Of a stretch of DNA of 39,242 bases, positions 8,210 through 14,487 are shown piece by piece. This DNA comes from Campylobacterota bacterium (GTDB lineage: Bacteria; Campylobacterota; Campylobacteria; Campylobacterales; Sulfurovaceae): contig VCAW01000076.1 of assembly GCA_013607775.1 (NCBI GenBank), forward strand, positions 1 to 39,242, given 5' to 3'. A program made the translations under genes and the position numbers. Every line of letters starts with the position of its first letter. The first letter of the stretch is position 1. The notes under the pieces were generated by a model, which was not told the DNA's origin, did not search any database, and worked only from the letters and a program-made list of their open reading frames with translations.

Positions 8210-10350
8210 TCCTGCTCCTCTTGAAGGATGACTCTATTTTGTCTGTTTCTATAAATATATCTCAATGAAAATATCAATAAAAGTATAAAGATTCCGATGA
8301 AATACAAAGGTTGAATAACAGGTTGATTCCACTTTTGCTGTTTTTTGATTCTAAGCGACGCATCAATTCGTTTATATTTTAAGGTATTATTTGCCATAGC
8401 ATTTGGAACCACATTTCGATACCATGCATGCGACAACGCCAAAGATTTAGGATGTACACCCCATACCCAAGGGGCATCTTCTCTGCTAATCTGTATCATT
8501 TGACGTATAATCTCCATTCTTTCAGGAATGTTTTTCATGGTTTTCATTTTTTCAAACAGTCTATCAAACAGAGGATTTTTATAGTTTGACGAATTAATCC
8601 CTGCTCCGTTTGTATCTACAGAGGCATTGGCACCATAGAGTAAAAAAAGGAAATTCTCAGGGTCAGGATAGTCTGCATTCCAACCCCACGAGAAGAGTTG
8701 TGCCTTTCCCTTACGTACTTTATCCTGAAAACGGTTATAGTCAGTTGCGCGTATCACTAGCTGTATCCCCAGAGCATCAAACTGTTTACGATACCAGTCC
8801 ATCAATGCCCTGTCATCAGGACCTGTAGCTGTCGTATCATAATAGAGTTTGAGTGGCTTGCCTGTCTTTTTAGAAATACCGTTTGGATATCCTGCTTCAG
8901 ACAATAGTTTTTTAGCCTCAGCCAATGATTTACGTACACGCTTACCATCTATCCAATCATAGACTACTTTATTGGTACCTTTTTCTCCCTCTTCATGTCC
9001 AAAAATCCCTGGAGGAATCACATCTTGGGCAGCGATACCTCTTTCGTTCATAAAGATGGAGATGTACTCCTCTTCATTGATAGCAATACTTATAGCCTGT
9101 CTTAATTTTTTAGCTGAATCTGTGTATCCACCTACGATGGGGTCTACCATATTAAATGCCAAATAAAAAATGGAAGGTTGTACAGAACCCATCAGTGATA
9201 TACCTTTTTGCTGCATTTCCTGACTTAAACCCATTGATCCAGAAGAAGATATCTGTACCGCTTGATCAAACGCTTCAGAGCTGATACCTGAAGCATCATA
9301 ATAGCCTTGCAAAAACTTATTCCACAAAGGAATACTCTCTTTTTCTAACGCATAGATAACTTCATCGATAAATGGCAGTTTTTTTCCGCTATCTTCAGAA
9401 TTTGAAGCAGGATAACGTTCGTCATGAAAATGTGGGTTTTTCAGTAGACGCATCTGTTTATTTGGATTGTTTTCTGCCAAATAGTATGGTCCTGTACCGA
9501 CAGGATACCAATTGAGTGTCAAATTTTTAGCTATCAAACCTTTTTGCTGATAAAAAAGATCTGCCTCCCAAGGGATAGGTGCAAAAAAGTTCATCGACAA
9601 CCAATAAAGAAACTGTGGATACTTACCTTTTATCTCTATGAGTAAAGTCTTCTCATCTATAACCTTCACCCCATCAATATTATAGTCACGAAGGTCAAGC
9701 TTCTCCCCTTTTTTCTTTTTCTCTTTTGCTATTTTATTTAATCTATCTGTATAGGATTTCAACCCTACAATATATGTTTGCATACTGTCTAAAATCGGTG
9801 AATGGTTTGCTCTTACTCCCATACGCTTTATGGCATAGGCATAATCTTCTGCTTTTAAGTGACGTGTCCATTGCTTTTCAAAGTCATTCAGCGTATCAAT
9901 TTTCTCCAAAACCTCTTTACTCAATGCGCTATACAGTAAGTCACCCTTGGCATCTTTTACAAATGCCGGATGATCTTGATACATCACATCATCTCTGAGT
10001 GTTAAACGATATTCACTAAATGCCACTTCTTTGTCATTTTCATCCACCTCTTGGTGTGCTTTATTCAGGTAGCGTATTGTTGGCATTTTGGTGAGTGTCA
10101 ATGGTTCTAGTTTGTAGGGTCTTTGCAAGTAGTTATATTGTAAAGGTGGTTCATAAATTTGAGAGATAAATGCCCACTCATTTGCATTATATGAGATAAC
10201 CGGATCCAGTCTTTTAGGAGGAAGAGAGAAAGAGGTAAAAAGTGTATTGGATGCACTCTGTTCTTTGCTATGCGGATTGTTCCACACATCGGCATGAAGA
10301 GATATACATATCATCATTAATATATATATCTTAAGCATACCAGTCTGCAT
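8203..10350 (-). CDS. Peptide-type ABC transporter substrate-binding protein with C-terminal membrane anchor
   Basis: This is a family-5 extracellular solute-binding protein (DppA/OppA/YejA fold), the first gene of the transporter operon. The N-terminal MLKIYILMMICISLHA stretch is a signal peptide; cleavage after LHA would leave DVW. The mature part runs to about residue 670. Unusually, it ends in a hydrophobic helix (PLYFIGIFILLLIFSLRYIY) followed by a basic tail. The protein is therefore probably tethered to the inner membrane from its C-terminus rather than being free or lipid-anchored. At 715 aa it is longer than most relatives. The track's M1 and M5 are both possible starts. The ligand class (peptide, opine or similar) is inferred from the family. 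Confidence 0.9.
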   Translation of the reverse strand: MQTGMLKIYILMMICISLHADVWNNPHSKEQSASNTLFTSFSLPPKRLDPVISYNANEWAFISQIYEPPLQYNYLQRPYKLEPLTLTKMPTIRYLNKAHQEVDENDKEVAFSEYRLTLRDDVMYQDHPAFVKDAKGDLLYSALSKEVLEKIDTLNDFEKQWTRHLKAEDYAYAIKRMGVRANHSPILDSMQTYIVGLKSYTDRLNKIAKEKKKKGEKLDLRDYNIDGVKVIDEKTLLIEIKGKYPQFLYWLSMNFFAPIPWEADLFYQQKGLIAKNLTLNWYPVGTGPYYLAENNPNKQMRLLKNPHFHDERYPASNSEDSGKKLPFIDEVIYALEKESIPLWNKFLQGYYDASGISSEAFDQAVQISSSGSMGLSQEMQQKGISLMGSVQPSIFYLAFNMVDPIVGGYTDSAKKLRQAISIAINEEEYISIFMNERGIAAQDVIPPGIFGHEEGEKGTNKVVYDWIDGKRVRKSLAEAKKLLSEAGYPNGISKKTGKPLKLYYDTTATGPDDRALMDWYRKQFDALGIQLVIRATDYNRFQDKVRKGKAQLFSWGWNADYPDPENFLFLLYGANASVDTNGAGINSSNYKNPLFDRLFEKMKTMKNIPERMEIIRQMIQISREDAPWVWGVHPKSLALSHAWYRNVVPNAMANNTLKYKRIDASLRIKKQQKWNQPVIQPLYFIGIFILLLIFSLRYIYRNRQNRVILQEEQEC

Positions 10351-10386
10351 ATAGTGCGTCTACCTTATCATGAACTTTGTACGCTA

Positions 10387-10392
10387 ATTATA
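10387..10392 (-). promoter_or_regulatory. Extended -10 promoter of the ABC transporter operon
   Basis: TGATATAAT on the minus strand is an extended -10 (TG, one base, TATAAT). It would start transcription near 10380, leaving about 30 nt before the ATG. A second TATAAT lies upstream at 10409-10414. The rest of this 271-nt divergent region (to 10621) is very A/T-rich with several TATAAA-like strings. These probably include the sqr promoter on the plus strand, but I cannot single one out. Confidence 0.5.
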
Positions 10393-10621
10393 TCAGAGCT
10401 AAAATACTATTATACTTTAGTTAATTCACACTTTATTTATCTTTATTTCATCAATAATACTTATTAGACTTATCATATTATTTATATGTATAAAGAATTT
10501 ACTTAATACGTCAAAAGTAAGTTTTTTTTAATATTCATTATAAATATTATAAATTTTAATAATCCTTTAAATAATGATGTTCTAGAATAAGTAGAATCAA
10601 ATTAACTAAAGAAGGAAGACT

Positions 10622-12094
10622 ATGGCACGATTAGTAATAATGGGTGGTGGTATTTCAGGGCATACTACCGCAACATTTGCAAAAAAATGGCTTGGAAACG
10701 ATCACGAAGTAGTGGTGGTAACACCTAACGCACAATGGAACTGGATCCCATCTAACATTTGGGTAGGTGTAGGACAGATGCAAAAGAAAGATGTTGTTTT
10801 CCCACTTGCTCCTATCTACAAAAAAGCAGGTATTGACTACAGACAAGCACTTGCTACAGAAATTCACCCAAATGGTAAAGAAGGAAGCGATAAACCATAT
10901 ATCGTTATCCAATCTACCAAAGAGGGTGAAGAAGGAAAAACTGAAGAGATTGAATACGACTACTTGGTCAATGCAACAGGACCAAAACTAAACTTTGATG
11001 CTACACCTGGTCTAGGTGATGGTAAGGGACAAATGGGAACAAATACTGTTTCTGTATGTACTGCAGACCACGCCGTGCACGCAAACTTAGAGCTTAAACA
11101 AGTATTTGAAAAAGCTAAAAAGGGTGAGAGACAAAAGATTCTTGTAGGTACAGGTCATGGTATGTGTACTTGTCAAGGTGCTGCATTTGAGTACATCTTT
11201 AACATCGAACATGAAGCCAGAAAAGCAGGCGTAAGAGATATGCTAGACATCAAATGGATCTCTAACGAATCATTCCTTGGTGACTTTGGTATGGGTGGTC
11301 TTCACATGAAAGTAGGCGGATATGCAGTCTCTTCTAAACTTTTTGCAGAATCACTCTATGCAGAAAGAAATGTTGACTGGATTATTGGTGCACATACGTC
11401 TAAAGTAGAAGCAGGAAAAATTGAGTATGAACTACTTGATGGTACAAAACATGAAGAGACATTTGACTTTGCTATGCTCATTCCACCATTTGCCGGTGTA
11501 GGATTTAAAGCCTATGACAAAGATGGTTCAGACATGACTGATGTACTTTTTGCACCAAACGGATTTATGAAAGTAGATGCAAAATATGATGCAGGTGCGT
11601 ATGAAAACTGGAAAGCAAGTGACTGGCCAAGAACCTACCAAAACCCTACATTTGACAACATCTTTGCAGCAGGTATTGCCTTTGCACCACCACACCTTAT
11701 CTCTAAGCCTATGAGCTCACCAAACGGTACACCGATTAACCCTACACCACCTAGAACAGGTATGCCAGCAGGTATCATCGGTAAAGCAGTTGCTCATTCA
11801 GTTTGTGATATGATTAAAAACGGTAAAGATGCACATTTACATGAAGCATCTATGGCAGAGATGGGTGCAGCATGTGTTGCAAGTGCCGGTAAAGGAATTT
11901 TTGATGGTACAGCAGCAGCGATGACTGTTTATCCTGTGGTTCCTGACTTTGAAAAATACCCGGGAACAGGTAGAGATACAGACTATACTTTCGGTGAAAT
12001 CGGTCTTGCAGGACACTGGATTAAACATATCTTACACCATATGTTTATCTACAAAGCAAAACTCAAGCCAGGTTGGACGCTTATCCCAGAATAA
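10622..12094 (+). CDS. sqr: Sulfide:quinone oxidoreductase family flavoprotein
   Basis: This is an FAD-dependent enzyme that oxidises sulfide and passes electrons to the membrane quinone pool. Electrons could then reach the cytochrome oxidases encoded further right. The 490 aa start with a Rossmann FAD motif (IMGGGISG, residues 6-13). A second dinucleotide-type segment holds GTGHGMCTCQG with C182 and C184. C146 and a cysteine near 415 are further candidates for the redox-active pair. The C-terminus (LHHMFIYKAKLKPGW) is amphipathic, as expected for monotopic membrane binding. A GAAGGAAG ribosome site precedes the ATG. Several SQR types exist and I cannot assign one with confidence; a flavocytochrome-c-sulfide-dehydrogenase-like or NADH-dehydrogenase-2-like role is less likely. 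Confidence 0.85.
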   Translation: MARLVIMGGGISGHTTATFAKKWLGNDHEVVVVTPNAQWNWIPSNIWVGVGQMQKKDVVFPLAPIYKKAGIDYRQALATEIHPNGKEGSDKPYIVIQSTKEGEEGKTEEIEYDYLVNATGPKLNFDATPGLGDGKGQMGTNTVSVCTADHAVHANLELKQVFEKAKKGERQKILVGTGHGMCTCQGAAFEYIFNIEHEARKAGVRDMLDIKWISNESFLGDFGMGGLHMKVGGYAVSSKLFAESLYAERNVDWIIGAHTSKVEAGKIEYELLDGTKHEETFDFAMLIPPFAGVGFKAYDKDGSDMTDVLFAPNGFMKVDAKYDAGAYENWKASDWPRTYQNPTFDNIFAAGIAFAPPHLISKPMSSPNGTPINPTPPRTGMPAGIIGKAVAHSVCDMIKNGKDAHLHEASMAEMGAACVASAGKGIFDGTAAAMTVYPVVPDFEKYPGTGRDTDYTFGEIGLAGHWIKHILHHMFIYKAKLKPGWTLIPE

Positions 12095-12132
12095 GCCCAG
12101 CGTCGTATACTATATAACTAAAGGAGAATATT

Positions 12133-12294
12133 ATGAAACAAGAAGAAGCAAACTTCGCAAAAAGTGACCAATTTAATTTAACAATGATTCCAGGAAAATT
12201 TGCACGTGCAATGCGTACATGTAAAATCTGGCAACTATTTAGATTTATGGTGATTAACATCAAAATGCTCATCGTAGTGAGCAAAAGTCACTAA
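12133..12294 (+). CDS. Small basic protein encoded directly after sqr (53 aa)
   Basis: This ORF falls below the ORF-track cutoff. It has an AAGGAG ribosome site six bases before its ATG and starts 38 nt after the sqr stop codon, so it is very likely co-transcribed and translated. The product starts MKQEEANFAKSDQFNLTMIP. Its C-terminal half (IWQLFRFMVINIKMLIVVSK) is hydrophobic and basic, suggesting peripheral or single-pass membrane association. A strong hairpin follows its stop codon. I do not recognise a family. Its position suggests a role with SQR, for example in membrane attachment or electron transfer, but that is inference. Confidence 0.75.
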   Translation: MKQEEANFAKSDQFNLTMIPGKFARAMRTCKIWQLFRFMVINIKMLIVVSKSH

Positions 12295-12299
12295 ACCTC

Positions 12300-12325
12300 T
12301 TGTACCCTAGCTATCTAGGGTACAA
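12300..12325 (+). terminator. Hairpin ending the sqr transcription unit
   Basis: A perfect 11-bp stem (TTGTACCCTAG / CTAGGGTACAA) with a 4-nt loop begins six bases after the small gene's stop codon. It is followed by a mixed sequence and only later by TATTTTTAAC, so it is a terminator-like hairpin with a weak U-tract. Confidence 0.6.
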
Positions 12326-12387
12326 TCAAACGTTTATCCTATTTTTAACAATCCCCTAAAAATAACATAAGTGTTTAAAGAGAGCCC

Positions 12388-13194
12388 ATGATTAAAGAGA
12401 TTATTACTTACCCAACTGTTGAGAGTTTAGAATTTGGTGGAGTGGTACGTCACTTTGATGAAACACTCTTAGAAACGATACAGGATCTCAAAGATACTAT
12501 TGTCGCTAATAACATAGAATCATTGTCTGCCTTTCAGATAGGTTCACCTCTCGCCGTCTTTGTTATCTTGCAAGACAATGGTGAATTTTTAGAAATCATC
12601 AATCCTGTTATCATTACCAGAGAGGGTGTCGTACATCCTACGGAAACAACTGCCTATTTCCCTGGACTAAGTGCAACAACCAAACGCTATGAAAAGATAA
12701 AAATCACTTATGAAGATGCTACGGGGAAACAACAGTTTCTGGACGCAGAAGGCAAATTGGCTATACAGATACAACGTAAAAGTGATTATCTTTTAGGTGC
12801 AAACTTTAGAATACGTATGAGCAAAGAAGAACAGCAACTTTTTGATGCCAAATTAGAATATGGTACCGATGCATTCAAAAACAATGACTGCCCTACGACA
12901 TTTAAACGAGATAGCATCTTACGTGTTATTAAATATGGACTCTATGCAGGTATTATAGGTATTATCTTAAGCTTTTTCCTGTCAGCATCTAATGTAGCAG
13001 TGCTAAAAACATACGAAGAGTACTTAAGTATGACACTACTTGGTCTGCTTGTTATTTACTTTTTTTATGCACAATATGAGGGGAGACAATATACCAATTG
13101 TTCATCTTGTCAATTGGGAAATATTGTAGGTACAGCTACCATACAAGGGAGTAAGATACTACTTCTTTTTCTTGCTAGTTATTTTATACTCTAA
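12388..13194 (+). CDS. Catalytically degenerate peptide-deformylase-like membrane protein
   Basis: The first about 140 residues line up with peptide deformylase, but every catalytic residue is replaced. Motif I (GxGxAAxQ) reads ESLSAFQIG (44-52). Motif II (EGCLS) reads ETTAYFPG (86-93), with Thr88 where the metal-binding Cys belongs. Motif III (HExDH) reads RKSDY (130-134), so both His ligands and the catalytic Glu are gone. After a linker come hydrophobic segments at about 180-200, 213-230 and 255-268, which deformylases lack, and a CSSC pair at 238-241. I expect a membrane-bound, non-enzymatic protein, perhaps binding nascent or N-terminal peptides. It starts about 60 nt beyond the sqr-unit hairpin, so it may have its own promoter or be reached by read-through. 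Confidence 0.7.
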   Translation: MIKEIITYPTVESLEFGGVVRHFDETLLETIQDLKDTIVANNIESLSAFQIGSPLAVFVILQDNGEFLEIINPVIITREGVVHPTETTAYFPGLSATTKRYEKIKITYEDATGKQQFLDAEGKLAIQIQRKSDYLLGANFRIRMSKEEQQLFDAKLEYGTDAFKNNDCPTTFKRDSILRVIKYGLYAGIIGIILSFFLSASNVAVLKTYEEYLSMTLLGLLVIYFFYAQYEGRQYTNCSSCQLGNIVGTATIQGSKILLLFLASYFIL

Positions 13195-13198
13195 CCCT

Positions 13199-13417
13199 TT
13201 AGGGCACCTCTAAAGTAACAAGCAAAGGCAACATACCAAAATAAGACAACGTACCAAAAGCCTGATCTATCTTTGCATCAGGTTTTATCTCTAGTATCAT
13301 CTCTTTAATAACCTCATCGCTCAAATCACCCAAATACTCACCCTCACCATGGTCTTCTTTATAGAGCTTTACTAAACGATGTGTTGGTTTTGTTTCTTCA
13401 TATTTCCAAATTGTCAT
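13199..13417 (-). CDS. Hypothetical protein, 72 aa
   Basis: This is a short acidic protein beginning MTIWKYEETKPTHRLVKLYK. An AAGGT ribosome site seven bases before its ATG, and the absence of another gene on the opposite strand, support it as real. It converges on the deformylase-like gene with only 4 nt between stop codons. No membrane segment, signal peptide or recognised domain is visible. No function can be assigned. Confidence 0.6.
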   Translation of the reverse strand: MTIWKYEETKPTHRLVKLYKEDHGEGEYLGDLSDEVIKEMILEIKPDAKIDQAFGTLSYFGMLPLLVTLEVP

Positions 13418-13497
13418 AGGGCTACCTTGTAGTTATTAAAGGGATTATACTTTGATTTTGTTAATGTTTGTTGGAAGTGATAAAATAGGGAAATAAT

Positions 13498-13561
13498 TTT
13501 GCAAGAGAAAAACTCTTGCAAAGAGGTAAAAGCTTCCAAAGAAATCTTTGAAAGAAGCTTT
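13498..13561 (-). terminator. Tandem hairpins downstream of rpsI
   Basis: Two hairpins lie between rpsI and the next gene. The one nearer rpsI (13529-13561) pairs AAAGCTTC with GAAGCTTT and adds an inner CAAAG/CTTTG stem. On the minus strand it is followed by TTTT, a plausible intrinsic terminator of the rplM-rpsI unit. The second (13498-13522) is a perfect 10-bp TTTGCAAGAG / CTCTTGCAAA stem with an A5 loop (T5 on the minus strand), and may act as back-up. Confidence 0.6.
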
Positions 13562-13586
13562 CGAAAAAATAATCGAAAGGTATCGA

Positions 13587-13976
13587 CTATCTTTTTGAGA
13601 ATTGTGGAGAACGTCTCGCTTTTTTCTTACCTGGTTTCTTACGCTCAACAACTCTAGAGTCACGAGTAAGAAGACCTTCTGGTTTAAGGATAGCTCTAAA
13701 TGTTGGTTCAAACTCTACCAACGCTTTAGTGATACCATGCTTTAAAGCATCTGCTTGTGCAGAGTAACCACCACCAAGTGTAGTTGCTTTAATATTCATG
13801 CTGTCTAGTTGCTTAGTAAGCTCTAGTGGAAGTCTCACTTTCATTTTAAGTGTTTCGTGTCCACCTAACCATTGGTCAAGTGTTTTACCATTGATAAGTA
13901 TTTCACCGTTACCTGGAGTCATCCAAACTTTAGCGATAGCCGCTTTTCTTTTTCCTGTTGCATAAATAGTTGCCAT
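13587..13976 (-). CDS. rpsI: 30S ribosomal protein S9
   Basis: This is a structural protein of the small ribosomal subunit whose C-terminal tail reaches the P-site tRNA. The 129 aa match the usual length. They begin [17 protein letters not shown], contain the [15 protein letters not shown] stretch and end in the conserved basic [11 protein letters not shown] tail. It lies 2 nt after rplM, the widespread bacterial rplM-rpsI pairing. Confidence 0.98.
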   Translation of the reverse strand: MATIYATGKRKAAIAKVWMTPGNGEILINGKTLDQWLGGHETLKMKVRLPLELTKQLDSMNIKATTLGGGYSAQADALKHGITKALVEFEPTFRAILKPEGLLTRDSRVVERKKPGKKKARRSPQFSKR

Positions 13977-13978
13977 GA

Positions 13979-14404
13979 TTACGCTTCCTTATTGATTTGT
14001 GCTGTATGTGGGTGCTCAGAACCTGCATACACTTTAAGTTTTTTAAGCATTGCTCTACCAAGAGTAGTCTTAGGAAGCATACCACGAACAGCCAATCTGA
14101 AAAGTTTTTCAGTTTTGTTTTCTAGCATGTCATCAAGTTTTTTACTTTTAGTTGAACCAAAGTAACCAGAGTGAGTAAAGTACTCTTTTTGCTCCAATTT
14201 GTTTCCTGAGAATTTTGCTTTTTCAGCGTTGATGATAACTACGTAGTCACCACAGTCTACATTTGGTGTAAATGATGGTTTATGTTTACCTCTAAGAAGT
14301 GTTGCTACTTCAGTTAAGATACGACCAAAAGTTTTACCTTCAGCATCGATCAAAACCCAGTCACGTGTAACTTCAGCAGGTTTAAGTACCTTTGTCATTT
14401 TCAT
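13979..14404 (-). CDS. rplM: 50S ribosomal protein L13
   Basis: This is an early-assembly protein of the large subunit. The 141 aa have the usual length and contain the family core [20 protein letters not shown] and [14 protein letters not shown]. The ATG at 14404 is chosen because AAGGA lies six bases upstream; the ATG two codons later is too far from it. The short leader contains an AGAGT/ACTCT hairpin (14423-14436). In Escherichia coli this operon is autoregulated by L13 through its leader; whether that applies here is unknown. Confidence 0.98.
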   Translation of the reverse strand: MKMTKVLKPAEVTRDWVLIDAEGKTFGRILTEVATLLRGKHKPSFTPNVDCGDYVVIINAEKAKFSGNKLEQKEYFTHSGYFGSTKSKKLDDMLENKTEKLFRLAVRGMLPKTTLGRAMLKKLKVYAGSEHPHTAQINKEA

Positions 14405-14448
14405 GATAATCCTTGTTTTATGAGAGTCTAAACTCTTTTTGTGGACGG

Positions 14449-14454
14449 ATTGTA
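14449..14454 (-). promoter_or_regulatory. Candidate -10 element for rplM-rpsI
   Basis: TACAAT on the minus strand would place the transcription start near 14442, 38 nt before the rplM ATG, with the small AGAGT/ACTCT hairpin inside the leader. The 83-nt gap between addA and rplM holds no gene. Confidence 0.4.
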
Positions 14455-14487
14455 CCCACTTAACCTTAATATTTTTTTAAATTCAGT

